The translations under genes and the position numbers were made by a program. Below the pieces are notes generated by a model that did not search any database, was not told the origin of the DNA, and worked only from the letters and a program-made list of their open reading frames with translations. Shown in pieces: positions 15,241 to 24,547 of a stretch of 32,559 nucleotides of DNA; position 1 is the first letter of the stretch; each line of letters begins with the position of its first letter. Source of the DNA: Clostridiales bacterium (GTDB lineage: Bacteria > Bacillota > Clostridia > Oscillospirales > Acutalibacteraceae); the NCBI GenBank assembly GCA_021199275.1, contig JAJQIJ010000002.1:1-32559 (forward strand), in the 5' to 3' direction.

Positions 15241-15756
15241 ATGACAACGGCAAACGATTTTCGTTCATATTATTCTGTGAACACCGTAAGCGCGCTTGAC
15301 GCTTTCAACGTGACGCGTTCCTCCGCCGCGCCTGAGCTTGAGCCAAGACCCAAGAAAAAGCTTTCCGTAAGGCCCAACACAAAGAAAAAAAGCCCTGCGC
15401 AAATAAAGGCCGAACAGAAAGCCGCCTTTCGCTCGTCTGTGCTTTTGCTTACGTCTGTGGTGGTTTTTATAGCAATGGTTTCAGGCGTGCTGTGCACATA
15501 TGTAAAGAAAAACGAACTTACCCGTTCAATTTCAAGCATAAAATCAGAAATCACCATGGCTGAAAGCGACAATATAAGCCTTAACGCCCAGCTTGAAGGC
15601 ATGGTTTCAATGTCGCAAATAGAAGATTATGCAGTTAACAATCTGGGTATGGTGCGCATGGAAACTTCCCAAATTGTTTATATTGACACGTCGGAATTTA
15701 TTTTTGAACGCGCCAAAAGCCTGGGCTCCGAAACACAAAGCACAAACGCACAATAA
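15241..15756 (+). CDS. ftsL: cell division protein FtsL-like
   Basis: 171 residues. It has a long basic, proline-containing cytosolic N-terminus (1-62), one membrane segment (~64-87, SSVLLLTSVVVFIAMVSGVL) and an extracellular coiled coil (NELTRSISSIKSEITMAESD, then NISLNAQLEGM). The segment ends in the typical IEDYAVNNLGMVRMETSQIVYI. This is the bitopic FtsL/DivIC architecture. FtsL joins FtsB/DivIC and FtsQ to activate FtsW and the septal PBP. Assignment rests on architecture and position between rsmH and the PBP gene, since sequence conservation is low. GGGGGGAGAAATAA precedes the ATG. The N-terminus is longer than in B. subtilis FtsL. Confidence 0.85.
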   Translation: MTTANDFRSYYSVNTVSALDAFNVTRSSAAPELEPRPKKKLSVRPNTKKKSPAQIKAEQKAAFRSSVLLLTSVVVFIAMVSGVLCTYVKKNELTRSISSIKSEITMAESDNISLNAQLEGMVSMSQIEDYAVNNLGMVRMETSQIVYIDTSEFIFERAKSLGSETQSTNAQ

Positions 15757-15782
15757 TTCAGCAATTCGCTTGCATTAATATT

Positions 15783-15807
15783 GGGAGTTAAGAATTTCTT
15801 AACTCCC
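15783..15807 (+). other. perfect 11-bp hairpin between ftsL and ftsI
   Basis: GGGAGTTAAGA (15783-15793) pairs with TCTTAACTCCC (15797-15807) around a 3-nt loop. There is no T-run after it, so it is not a standard terminator. It lies 48 nt before the PBP start, in the only sizable gap of the early operon, and may affect mRNA processing, stability or translation. Confidence 0.6.
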
Positions 15808-15854
15808 GTCACCTTTGTTAACGATAACTAATTTGGTAAAAAGATGTGGTATTT

Positions 15855-18071
15855 ATGGCGAAAAACTTCAGAAAAAGCCTGGTTAAAAGGACTGTTCATA
15901 TATTACTTGCAATTTGTCTGCTGCTTGCCGGAAGCGTGGGCAGAATTTTTTACATTCAAATTGTAAAGGGCGAAGAATATGCCGCAAAGGCTGAAAGCCA
16001 GCAGCTTTCCGACACTGAAGTTGAAGCCATGCGCGGCACAATTTATGACAACGACGGAAACGTGCTTGCCCAGTCTGCCACAGTGTGGACTGTTTATATT
16101 GACCCCGCCAATATTGAAGATGACGAGCGTGAACTTATTGTTGAATATTTTACAGAACAGTTTGAGCTTGATGACGAAGAACAAGCGGAGCTTATTGAAA
16201 AAAGCCAGTCAGATTCGCGCTATTATGTAGTGGAAACCAAGGTTGAAAACAGCAAAAAAGAGGAAATTTCGGCTTTCGTTTCCGAAAACAAGCTGACTAA
16301 CTGCATAGGCTTTACCCAATCTGCCGAACGCTATTACCCTTACGGCTCTCTTGCGTCAACGGTTTTGGGCTTCGTCGGGTCTGACAACCAGGGGCTTGCC
16401 GGAATAGAATCTTATTATAATGAAGAACTTACCGGCATAAACGGGCGCATTATAACTGCCACTGACGCAAAGTCCAATTCCATTTCCGCTGACTATGAAA
16501 CGTCTGTTGAAGCGCAAGACGGCTATTCGCTGAAGCTCACCATTAATTCAACAATTCAATATTATCTTGAAAAAGGGCTTCAGGAAGCGCTTGACGAATA
16601 CCAGGCAAAGGGCTGTTACGGCATAGTCATGAATGTAAACACAGGCGCGGTGCTTGCAATGGCGTCTCTGCCGGACTATGACTGCAATGACCCATATACG
16701 ATTACATACAGCAAATATCTTGATGAAATTGAAAATGCAGAAAGTGACGAAGAAAAAGTTGAACTTCAAAGCGCTTACCGCCAAAACCAGTGGCGCAATT
16801 TCACCGTTTCAGACACATATGTACCCGGCAGCGTGTGCAAAACCTTTATTGCCTCTGCGGCACTTGAAGAAGATGTTGTCAGTCTTGACACAACATACAC
16901 CTGCACTGGCTCTATTCAGGTTGACACATATACAATGAACTGCCATTATCATGCAGGGCACGGCACACAAACTCTTACCCAGGGGCTTGAAAATTCCTGC
17001 AACCCGTTTTTTATAACGATAGGGCAGAAGCTCGGTGTGCATAATTATTTTAAATATTTCACATCTTTTGGCTTTACCGAAAAAACCGGCATTGACCTGC
17101 CGGGTGAAGCCTCTTCGCAGTATTATGAGGAAGATGAATACGGCATTGTTGAACTTTCGTCTGCTTCATTCGGGCAAACAAACAGCGTAACGCCAATTCA
17201 GCTGTGCACAGCGCTGTGCGCGGTTGCAAACGGCGGCACGCTATACCAGCCGTATCTTGTGTCTGAAATAGTTGACAGCGACGGCAACACTGTTGCAAAA
17301 ACGGAATCAACGGCAGTAAGAAATGTAATAAGCGAAGAAACTTCAGAAACAGTGTGTTCAATGCTTGAAAGTGTTGTTGAAAACGGCACGGGTAAAAACG
17401 CATATGTTGCAGGCTACAGCGTCGGCGGAAAAACCGGCACGTCAACAAAGCTTGGCGAAACAAGCGAAAATGAAAAAGACAAATATATAGTTTCGTTTGC
17501 ATGCATTGCCCCGTCTGACGACCCTGAAATAGCAATGATTATTATTTGCGACGAGCCAAACCAAGACCTTGGCGGCGGCGCTATATGCGCGCCTATTGCG
17601 GCCAGCGTGGTAGAAGCGGCAATGGACGAACTCGGCATAGAGCCGTCTTACACCGAAGACGAACTTGAAACTCTTTCAACCCAGACCCCGTCTTTAATAG
17701 GTGAAAGCCTGTCGTCTGCAAAAGAAACCCTTGAAAACGCAGGGCTCACCTATAAGGTTATGGGCAGCGGCGACACGGTTACCAGGCAAAGCCCGTCAGC
17801 GCTCAGCAGCATTCCCAGCGGCGGCGTGGTGGTTTTGTATACTGATTCAACTGAAAAAGAAACCGTAGAGGTGCCGGACTTTTCGGGATATACTATAACC
17901 GAAGTGAATAAGCTGGCCGCCTCATATAACCTTAATATTGAAATAGCCGGCAACGACACGACGTCTTCGCTTGTAATAGCCTATAAGCAAAGCGAATCCG
18001 CGGGTAACGAAGTGGAAGTCGGCAGTGTTATTACAGTTACATTTAAGTCCACCGAAGCGGTGCTTGACTAA
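15855..18071 (+). CDS. ftsI: septal class B penicillin-binding protein with two PASTA domains
   Basis: 738 residues from the ATG at 15855 (FtsI/PbpB/SpoVD type). This transpeptidase crosslinks septal peptidoglycan with FtsW. One membrane anchor (~11-30, VHILLAICLLLAGSVGRIFY) and a dimerisation domain with RGTIYDNDG are followed by the transpeptidase domain. Its motifs are S326-V-C-K329, S381-C-N383 and K526-T-G528. Two C-terminal PASTA-like domains start near 610 (TPSLIGESLSSAKETLENAG) and 672 (VEVPDFSGYTITEVNKLA). The ribosome binding site is poor; an in-frame GTG at 15846 is an alternative start. PASTA-bearing septal PBPs are usual in Firmicutes. Whether it is the vegetative or the sporulation (SpoVD) enzyme cannot be told, but it is the only one here. 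Confidence 0.93.
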   Translation: MAKNFRKSLVKRTVHILLAICLLLAGSVGRIFYIQIVKGEEYAAKAESQQLSDTEVEAMRGTIYDNDGNVLAQSATVWTVYIDPANIEDDERELIVEYFTEQFELDDEEQAELIEKSQSDSRYYVVETKVENSKKEEISAFVSENKLTNCIGFTQSAERYYPYGSLASTVLGFVGSDNQGLAGIESYYNEELTGINGRIITATDAKSNSISADYETSVEAQDGYSLKLTINSTIQYYLEKGLQEALDEYQAKGCYGIVMNVNTGAVLAMASLPDYDCNDPYTITYSKYLDEIENAESDEEKVELQSAYRQNQWRNFTVSDTYVPGSVCKTFIASAALEEDVVSLDTTYTCTGSIQVDTYTMNCHYHAGHGTQTLTQGLENSCNPFFITIGQKLGVHNYFKYFTSFGFTEKTGIDLPGEASSQYYEEDEYGIVELSSASFGQTNSVTPIQLCTALCAVANGGTLYQPYLVSEIVDSDGNTVAKTESTAVRNVISEETSETVCSMLESVVENGTGKNAYVAGYSVGGKTGTSTKLGETSENEKDKYIVSFACIAPSDDPEIAMIIICDEPNQDLGGGAICAPIAASVVEAAMDELGIEPSYTEDELETLSTQTPSLIGESLSSAKETLENAGLTYKVMGSGDTVTRQSPSALSSIPSGGVVVLYTDSTEKETVEVPDFSGYTITEVNKLAASYNLNIEIAGNDTTSSLVIAYKQSESAGNEVEVGSVITVTFKSTEAVLD

Positions 18072-18088
18072 ATAAAGGAGCAAAGCTT

Positions 18089-19525
18089 ATGAAATTATCT
18101 GAAATATTAAAGTCAATCAAAGTTTTAAATGAATATAAAGATGTTGAAGTTAGCGCCGTGGCACAGGATTCACGCCTTGTTAAAGAGGGCACGCTTTTTG
18201 TGTGCATAAAAGGCGCTTCGTTTGACGGGCATAATGTTGCCGCTGAAATGCTGGAAAAAGGGGCGGCCGGCGTGGTTGTTGAACGCGACCTTGGGCTTGA
18301 CTCGCAGATTATTGTTGAAAACACACGCAGCGCTTATTCGCCAATGTGCGCCGCGTTTTACGGCAACCCTGCAGATAAGCTAAAGCTAATTGGCATAACC
18401 GGCACAAACGGCAAAACCACGACCGCATTTTTAATTAAGCAAATACTTGAAAAGGCCGGCAAAAAGGTTGGGCTTATAGGCACGGTGCAAAACATGGTGT
18501 GCGACGAAGTTTACCCGGCAAAATTCACCACGCCCGAACCTAACGAGCTGCACAGGCTGTTTTCACTTATGGTAAAAGCCGGGTGCGAATATTGCGTTAT
18601 GGAAGCGTCTTCGCAGGCGCTTGTTCAGGGCAGGGTGAACGCACTTAAATTTATGATTGGCGTTTTTACCAACCTTACGCAAGACCATCTTGATTACCAC
18701 AAAAGCTGGGAAAATTATTTCAATGCAAAGCGCATTTTATTTGAAAACTGCGAAACGGCGGTTATAAACGCTGACGATGAAAATGCATTTAAGCTGGTTG
18801 ACAAACTGCCATGTAAAGTAGTAAGCTATGCAATAAAGACAAATAATGCAGATTTCTGCGCTAAAAATGTGAAATTCAAAAGCGACGGCGTGGAATATGA
18901 ACTCGTTTCTGATTTCATAGGCAGAGTTTGCTGCCCCATACCCGGCAGATTTTCGGTTTACAATTCCCTTGCAGCCGCTGCATGTGCAATAACTGCCGGC
19001 ATTAATTATGAAGATGTTATAAAGGCCATTGACACGTCAACGGGCGTTAAGGGCAGAATTGAAGTTGTGCCGACTGACACTGATTACACCGTAATAATTG
19101 ACTATGCGCATTCGCCTGACGGGCTGGAAAACATTATAACTTCGCTCAGAGAAATAGCCAAGGGCAGAATTGTAACGCTGTTTGGCTGCGGCGGAAACAG
19201 GGACAGGGGCAAGCGCCCCAAAATGGGCAAAATTGCCGCCAGGCTGTCTGATTTCTGCGTTGTCACGTCAGACAACCCGCGAAATGAAAACCCCGCGGCA
19301 ATAATTGACGATATACTTGCCGGCATGAAAGATATTCCAACAGATTATGTTGTAATTGAAAACAGAAAAGAAGCCATAAAATGGGCTCTTGAACACGCAA
19401 AAAAAGACGACATTGTTCTGCTTGCGGGCAAAGGGCATGAAACATATCAAATTCTGCCCGGCGGCACAATTCATTTTGACGAAAGGGAAGCCGTGCGTGA
19501 AATTTTAGACGGGGCGGCTCAATAA
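18089..19525 (+). CDS. murE: UDP-MurNAc-L-Ala-D-Glu:2,6-diaminopimelate ligase
   Basis: 478 residues. It adds the third amino acid to the peptidoglycan precursor in the cytosol, using ATP. The substrate-binding domain has AQDSRLVKEGTLFVCIKG (25-42). The ATP loop is GITGTNGKTTT (102-112), the lysine expected to be carbamylated is K214 (YFNAKRILF), and the central domain ends with YAHSPDGLENI. DNPRNENP at 395-402 contains the DNPR signature of enzymes selecting meso-diaminopimelate rather than lysine. AAAGGAG precedes the ATG. It lies 17 nt after the PBP gene and 8 nt before murF. Confidence 0.96.
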   Translation: MKLSEILKSIKVLNEYKDVEVSAVAQDSRLVKEGTLFVCIKGASFDGHNVAAEMLEKGAAGVVVERDLGLDSQIIVENTRSAYSPMCAAFYGNPADKLKLIGITGTNGKTTTAFLIKQILEKAGKKVGLIGTVQNMVCDEVYPAKFTTPEPNELHRLFSLMVKAGCEYCVMEASSQALVQGRVNALKFMIGVFTNLTQDHLDYHKSWENYFNAKRILFENCETAVINADDENAFKLVDKLPCKVVSYAIKTNNADFCAKNVKFKSDGVEYELVSDFIGRVCCPIPGRFSVYNSLAAAACAITAGINYEDVIKAIDTSTGVKGRIEVVPTDTDYTVIIDYAHSPDGLENIITSLREIAKGRIVTLFGCGGNRDRGKRPKMGKIAARLSDFCVVTSDNPRNENPAAIIDDILAGMKDIPTDYVVIENRKEAIKWALEHAKKDDIVLLAGKGHETYQILPGGTIHFDEREAVREILDGAAQ

Positions 19526-19533
19526 AGAAGATT

Positions 19534-20886
19534 ATGGAAAAGCTTATGCTGTCTGAAATAGCCGCGGCATGCGGCGGTGAATACAAGACAGATGTTTGTA
19601 TTAGCGGCGTTTCTATTGATACGCGCAAAATTACGCCCGGCTGCCTTTTTATATGCATAATAGGCGAGCGCTTTGACGCCCATGATTTTATTTCTGACGC
19701 CATTGAAAAAGGCGCCGCTGCGGTAATGGTGTCAAAGGACATTGATATTGCCGCGCCATATGTAAAGGTTGCTGACACTGCAAAGGCACTGCTGGCGCTT
19801 GGTGCATATTACCGCCGGCTGTTTGACATAAACGTCGTTGGCATAACCGGCTCGGTTGGCAAGACAACAGCTAAGGAATTTACTTATCTTGCTCTTTCGT
19901 CTGCTTTAAACACCGTTAAAACACAGGGTAATTTAAATAATGAAATAGGCCTGCCGCAAACACTTTTTAATATTGACAGTTCAACCCGCGCGGCAGTCAT
20001 TGAAATGGGCATGAACCATTTCGGCGAAATCAGCCGCCTGTCTGAAGCGGCGGCGCCAACAGTTGCCGTAATAACAAATATAGGCGTTTCGCACATTGAA
20101 AACTTAGGCTCGCGCGCCGGCATTTTAAAAGCAAAGCTGGAAATATTAAACGGCATGAAACCGGGCAGCGCCCTTATTTTAAACGGCGACGATGATTTGC
20201 TTTCCACAGTCAGAAATGACAAATTTAAAATATATACCTTTTCAGTTAACGCGCCTGCTGATTTTAAAGCTCAAGATATTTCTGAACAAGGCGGGGCCAC
20301 AACTTTCAGCGTTTCTTATTTCGGCAAAAGGCAAGGCATTGAAATACCGGCTGCAGGAATACATAATGTCTATAACGCGCTTGCGGCTTTTGCCGTTGCC
20401 GTAATTTTAAAGCTGGACTCAAAAAAAGCCGCCGCAAAGCTTAATGAATACACACCGGCCGGTATGCGTCAAAGAATTAAGAAAGTCGGGTCCATAACTG
20501 TTATTGAAGACTGCTATAACGCTTCGCCGGACTCAATGGCGGCTGCGCTGAAAACACTGGCCGGCATGGGCTGTGGCAAAAAAATTGCCGTGCTGGGCGA
20601 CATGCTTGAGCTCGGCTCATATTCAGAAAAAGCCCATTCAGATGTCGGCAAAGCCGCTGCAGCCTGCGGTATTGACTGCCTGCTGGCAGTTGGGCAAGAA
20701 ACTAAACACACTGTAAAGGCTGCGCGTGAAGCCGGGCTTTCGGATTCATGGCATTTTGACACGAAAGAGCAGCTGCAAAATTTTCTTTTTGATAAAGCTC
20801 AAAGCGGGGACTGTGTTTTATTCAAAGCCAGCCGCAGAGTTAAGCTTGAAGATATAATGACTTCTATTTATAAAAGGTGGGAATAA
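19534..20886 (+). CDS. murF: UDP-MurNAc-tripeptide--D-Ala-D-Ala ligase
   Basis: 450 residues, normal length. It joins D-Ala-D-Ala to UDP-MurNAc-tripeptide, the last cytosolic step of the pentapeptide. Visible are the N-terminal domain with GVSIDTRKITPGCLFICIIG, the ATP loop GITGSVGKTTAK (103-114), the MurF-typical TQGNLNNEIGLPQTLF and EMGMNHFGEI, and EDCYNASPDSM in the last domain. The ribosome binding site is weak (AAAGAAG), and the start lies 8 nt after murE, so translation may be coupled. Three nt separate it from mraY. Confidence 0.96.
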   Translation: MEKLMLSEIAAACGGEYKTDVCISGVSIDTRKITPGCLFICIIGERFDAHDFISDAIEKGAAAVMVSKDIDIAAPYVKVADTAKALLALGAYYRRLFDINVVGITGSVGKTTAKEFTYLALSSALNTVKTQGNLNNEIGLPQTLFNIDSSTRAAVIEMGMNHFGEISRLSEAAAPTVAVITNIGVSHIENLGSRAGILKAKLEILNGMKPGSALILNGDDDLLSTVRNDKFKIYTFSVNAPADFKAQDISEQGGATTFSVSYFGKRQGIEIPAAGIHNVYNALAAFAVAVILKLDSKKAAAKLNEYTPAGMRQRIKKVGSITVIEDCYNASPDSMAAALKTLAGMGCGKKIAVLGDMLELGSYSEKAHSDVGKAAAACGIDCLLAVGQETKHTVKAAREAGLSDSWHFDTKEQLQNFLFDKAQSGDCVLFKASRRVKLEDIMTSIYKRWE

Positions 20887-20889
20887 TAA

Positions 20890-21945
20890 ATGAATATGAC
20901 AGCGGGAATTTTAATAAGCATAATTATAGGCTTTGGCATAACTGCTGCACTTGGCTTTATTGTTGTGCCGTGGCTCAGAAAATTAAAGTTCGGGCAAACT
21001 ATTTTGGACATAGGCCCGTCTTGGCACAAGTCAAAACAGGGCACACCCAATATGGGCGGCATAATGTTTGGCGCAGGCATAATTATTTCATTTGCCGTGG
21101 CCGCTGTCATTTATGTTTCATTTGGCGGAAGCCTTGAAAGCGAAAATTATTCGTCTGTAATAACAGGGCGTGAAAATGTGCTTTGCATTGCCGGCGTGTT
21201 TCTCGCTCTTGCCTGCGGAATAATCGGCTTTATTGACGACTTTATCAAAGTTAAGCTAAAAAGAAACGAAGGGCTGAGCGCAAAACAAAAGTCTCTGTTT
21301 CAGCTTGCCGTTTCATTTTGCTATATTTTAACGCTTTGGCTGTCACACAACACTTCATGGTATTTTCCTTTTTTGGGCACAATCAATTTTGAAAAAAATA
21401 TTGTAACTTCTGTTATTTTTTGGCTGCTGTCGCTGTTTATAATTTACGGCTGCGTAAACGCCGTAAATTTGACAGACGGCATAGACGGCCTGTGCTCAAG
21501 TGTTACCGGCGTGTCTGCCGCAGCGGGAATTGCAATAGCTGTAATAACGGGCTTCGCCGGGCTGTCTTTTGTATCCGGCGCGCTTTTCGGAGCTATGATA
21601 GGCTTTCTCTGCTGGAACAAAAAACCTGCCAAGGTGTTTATGGGCGACACCGGCTCGCTGTTTTTGGGCGGCATGGTTGTTGCTATAGGCTATATGATAA
21701 AATGCCCGGTGTTATTGCTGTTAATCGGAATTGTATATGTGCTTGAAACACTGAGCGACATTATTCAGATAGGCTATTTTAAGCTGACGCACGGCAAGCG
21801 CGTGTTTAAAATGGCGCCAATTCACCACCATTTTGAAATGAGCGGCTGGTCTGAACAAAAGATTTGCGCAGTTTTCAGCGCTGTGCAGGTAATTGGCTGC
21901 GCAGCGGCTGTTTTACTAATCTATTTCGGGTTTGAAAAAATTTAA
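20890..21945 (+). CDS. mraY: phospho-N-acetylmuramoyl-pentapeptide-transferase
   Basis: 351 residues with about ten hydrophobic segments. It transfers phospho-MurNAc-pentapeptide to undecaprenyl phosphate, making lipid I at the membrane. Key segments are GPSWHKSKQGTPNMGG (~42-57), the DD-containing FIDDFIKV, NAVNLTDGIDGL, FMGDTGSLFLGG and the histidine triad in APIHHHFEMSGWSE. GGTGGGA lies before the ATG at 20890; an in-frame ATG at 20896 is a less likely start. It is followed by a 138-nt gap before ftsW, where murD stands in many Firmicutes. Confidence 0.96.
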   Translation: MNMTAGILISIIIGFGITAALGFIVVPWLRKLKFGQTILDIGPSWHKSKQGTPNMGGIMFGAGIIISFAVAAVIYVSFGGSLESENYSSVITGRENVLCIAGVFLALACGIIGFIDDFIKVKLKRNEGLSAKQKSLFQLAVSFCYILTLWLSHNTSWYFPFLGTINFEKNIVTSVIFWLLSLFIIYGCVNAVNLTDGIDGLCSSVTGVSAAAGIAIAVITGFAGLSFVSGALFGAMIGFLCWNKKPAKVFMGDTGSLFLGGMVVAIGYMIKCPVLLLLIGIVYVLETLSDIIQIGYFKLTHGKRVFKMAPIHHHFEMSGWSEQKICAVFSAVQVIGCAAAVLLIYFGFEKI

Positions 21946-22001
21946 GCATCATAAAATAACGCTGCGTTCGGTAATATTATTTGCCGTTAAAACTGCCCTT
22001 T

Positions 22002-22033
22002 GCAGCCGGCACACCATGCCGCTGTCCGGCTGC
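22002..22033 (+). other. hairpin in the mraY-ftsW gap
   Basis: GCAGCCGG (22002-22009) pairs perfectly with CCGGCTGC (22026-22033) around a 16-nt loop. No T-run follows. The gap also holds a 49-codon frame opening with TTG at 21932 and ending at 22081, but I see no good support for its being a gene. Confidence 0.45.
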
Positions 22034-22083
22034 GCTGAACAGCGGGTAAGGCTAATTGAAATTGTATTGAAAGGACTGTAAAG

Positions 22084-23361
22084 ATGTCTGACAGACTTGA
22101 GCCGCCTGAGCGCTATGAACGAAATTACCGCTCGGCAGATATTGATAGCTTGCTGAGCAAAGACAAAAACGAAGCTGCAACCGTTATCAGGCCGAAAAAA
22201 TCTTTTTCTTCCATAAGAAAAGGCGACATTTTTATAGCCGGCGCATTTGACGTGCCGTTTTTTGCGCTTACAATGGTAATTCTTGCAATAGGGCTGGTAA
22301 TGCTTTTTTCAGCGTCTTACCCATATTCATATTATAAATATGACAATTCATATCACTATTTTTTAAGGCAGCTTATATTTGCCGCTGTGGGCGTTGTGGC
22401 AATGCTTATAATTTCAAAAATTAATTTTAATGTGTTTAAAGCCTTTCAGCCAATTATACTTGTGGTGTCGCTTGCGCTCTTATGCATTGTTTTGGTTTAC
22501 CACACAGATTTGTCAAGCGAAGCCGGCGAAAGCTTCAAAAGGTATATTAAAATTCCGGGCACATCGCTAACTTTTCAGCCGTCTGACATAGCAAAGTTTG
22601 CATTAATTTTAACTCTTGCCGCATACATCAGTAAAAAAGCAGACAAAATGCACACAATTAAAGACGGATTTTTCATTCCGGCTTTAATAATTTGTGTATT
22701 TTGCGTTTTGATTGTGCTTGAAAACCATGTGTCAGGCACAATTCTCATGTTTTTAATTGGCATTGCCATGATGTATGCCGGCGGCACTAAAAAATGGCTT
22801 TTTGCAGTCGGCATTGCCGTCGTGGCGGCTGGCATGTTCGTGGCGGTTACCAACCCTGACATATTGCCCGAATATGTAACTGACAAGATAGAAGCATGGC
22901 TTGACAAAGACACAGACCCGCTCGGCACACGCTGGCAGGTCAACAATTCGCTCTATGCAATCGGCTCCGGCTCTCTGTTCGGCGTTGGGCTTGGCAATTC
23001 AAAGCAAAAATATCTTTATGTTTCAGAGCCGCAAAACGATTTTATATTTTCAATAGTTTGCGAAGAGCTCGGTTTCGTTGGCGCGGCAATTATTATTTTG
23101 CTGTTTGCTGCGCTTGTTGTGCGCGGAATTTTAATTGCGCTGCGCACCACAGACAAATATGCGTCTCTTACGGTTATAGGCATTATAACCCAGGTGGGCG
23201 TGCAGGTGGCGCTCAACATTCTTGTTGTTACAGACTCTATTCCGAACACCGGCATTGCGCTGCCTTTTTTCAGCTATGGCGGCACGGCGCTGCTTATGCT
23301 GTTTATTGAAATGGGCGTTGTGCTTGCCGTTTCAAGAAAATCAAACCAGAAAAAGGTGTAA
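22084..23361 (+). CDS. ftsW: SEDS-family peptidoglycan polymerase FtsW
   Basis: 425 residues. FtsW polymerises lipid II at the septum as partner of the class B PBP. A charged cytosolic N-terminus of ~50 residues is followed by about ten membrane segments, with LVMLFSASYPYS in the first loop. The extracellular region has GSGSLFGVGLGNSKQKYLYV, then PQNDFIFSIVCEELGFVGA, which contains the Asp needed for SEDS glycosyltransferase activity. The C-terminal PFFSYGGTALLMLFIEMGVV is also typical. GAAAGGACTG precedes the ATG. It could equally be called SpoVE by position; the long N-terminus is unlike E. coli FtsW. It overlaps nothing and is followed 3 nt later by murG. Confidence 0.94.
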   Translation: MSDRLEPPERYERNYRSADIDSLLSKDKNEAATVIRPKKSFSSIRKGDIFIAGAFDVPFFALTMVILAIGLVMLFSASYPYSYYKYDNSYHYFLRQLIFAAVGVVAMLIISKINFNVFKAFQPIILVVSLALLCIVLVYHTDLSSEAGESFKRYIKIPGTSLTFQPSDIAKFALILTLAAYISKKADKMHTIKDGFFIPALIICVFCVLIVLENHVSGTILMFLIGIAMMYAGGTKKWLFAVGIAVVAAGMFVAVTNPDILPEYVTDKIEAWLDKDTDPLGTRWQVNNSLYAIGSGSLFGVGLGNSKQKYLYVSEPQNDFIFSIVCEELGFVGAAIIILLFAALVVRGILIALRTTDKYASLTVIGIITQVGVQVALNILVVTDSIPNTGIALPFFSYGGTALLMLFIEMGVVLAVSRKSNQKKV

Positions 23362-23364
23362 GTT

Positions 23365-24486
23365 ATGAAAATACTGTTTGCCGCAGGCGGCACAGCGGGG
23401 CACATAAACCCGGCGCTTGCCGTGGCGTCTTATATTAAAGAAAAATACCCTGAATCTGAAATACTTTTTGTCGGCACTGATGACCATATGGAAGCTCGTT
23501 TGGTGCCGAACAGCGGTTTTGATTTCAAGTCAATTCAAATCAGCGGCTTTTTGCGTTCATTTTCACCCGGCGCCATAAAGCATAATATTAAAACGCTGTT
23601 TTTGATTTTAAAATCATCGTCTCAAAGCAAGAAAATTATAGCAGATTTTGCGCCGGACGTGTGCGTTGGCTTCGGCGGCTATGTTTCCGGCCCGGTGCTT
23701 AAATGCGCCGTAAAAATGAAAATTCCCACCTGCATTCACGAACAAAACGCCTTTCCCGGCATAACCAACAAGGCCCTTGCCGGCGAAGTTGACAGGGTAA
23801 TGCTTACCGTTCAGGCTGCCGAAGAGCGTATGAACGCAAAAAATAAATGCGTTGTAACGGGGCTGCCTGTCAGGGGCGAACTGCTGAGCGCAGACAGGGA
23901 AATGTCGCGCGCAAAGCTTGGTATAAATGACGACAAACCGCTTGTTTTGTCATTTAGTGGCTCTTTAGGGGCAAAGCCAATTAATGACGCCATGGCTCCT
24001 ATTTTGCTGGAAAACGCCAAAAGTAAAAAGTATTACCACATTCATTCCTTTGGCACAAACGGCGGCGAATACATGGAAATTTTCAGCCAAAACGGGTTTA
24101 CAAACGGCAGGCTCGGCACGGTAGAGGTGCGCCGTTATATTGACGATATGGACGTTTGCATGGCAGCTGCTGACTTAGTAATCGGCAGGGCGGGGGCTTC
24201 CACACTGTCTGAAATAGAAGCGCTTGGCAAAGCCTCAATCCTTATTCCCAGCCCTTATGTGGCAGAAAACCACCAATATTTCAACGCCCTTGCGCTTAAA
24301 GAAAAAAACGGCGCGCAGATTATTGAAGAAAAAGACCTTACGTCAGCAGCGCTTTCTGACATGATTGACTCAATTCTTTCAGACAAGCAAACGCTGCATT
24401 TAATGGAAAAAGGCGCAAAATCAGCCGCAGTTATAAACGCATGTGAACGTATTTCAGACATTATAGTGTCTCTTGCAAAAAAATAG
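23365..24486 (+). CDS. murG: lipid I N-acetylglucosaminyltransferase
   Basis: 373 residues, GT-B fold. MurG adds GlcNAc to lipid I to give lipid II on the inner face of the membrane. The first G-loop is AAGGTAGHINPALAVA (6-21) and the second is GFGGYVSGP. HEQNAFPGITNK binds the acceptor side, and IGRAGASTLSEIEALGK plus PSPYVAENHQYFNA form the UDP-GlcNAc site. AAAAAGGTG, inside the end of ftsW, serves as the ribosome binding site. The next gene, murA, starts 61 nt further on. Confidence 0.96.
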   Translation: MKILFAAGGTAGHINPALAVASYIKEKYPESEILFVGTDDHMEARLVPNSGFDFKSIQISGFLRSFSPGAIKHNIKTLFLILKSSSQSKKIIADFAPDVCVGFGGYVSGPVLKCAVKMKIPTCIHEQNAFPGITNKALAGEVDRVMLTVQAAEERMNAKNKCVVTGLPVRGELLSADREMSRAKLGINDDKPLVLSFSGSLGAKPINDAMAPILLENAKSKKYYHIHSFGTNGGEYMEIFSQNGFTNGRLGTVEVRRYIDDMDVCMAAADLVIGRAGASTLSEIEALGKASILIPSPYVAENHQYFNALALKEKNGAQIIEEKDLTSAALSDMIDSILSDKQTLHLMEKGAKSAAVINACERISDIIVSLAKK

Positions 24487-24547
24487 TTTGGCAAAACGCC
24501 GCCCGCCGGCATAGTATGAAAGAGACTAAGACGGCGGGTGATATGAA

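Noticed and set aside
21932..22081. A 49-codon gene in the mraY-ftsW gap
   Set aside because: It has a TTG start without a ribosome binding site, begins inside mraY, and its codon choice is unlike that of its neighbours. It is probably chance.
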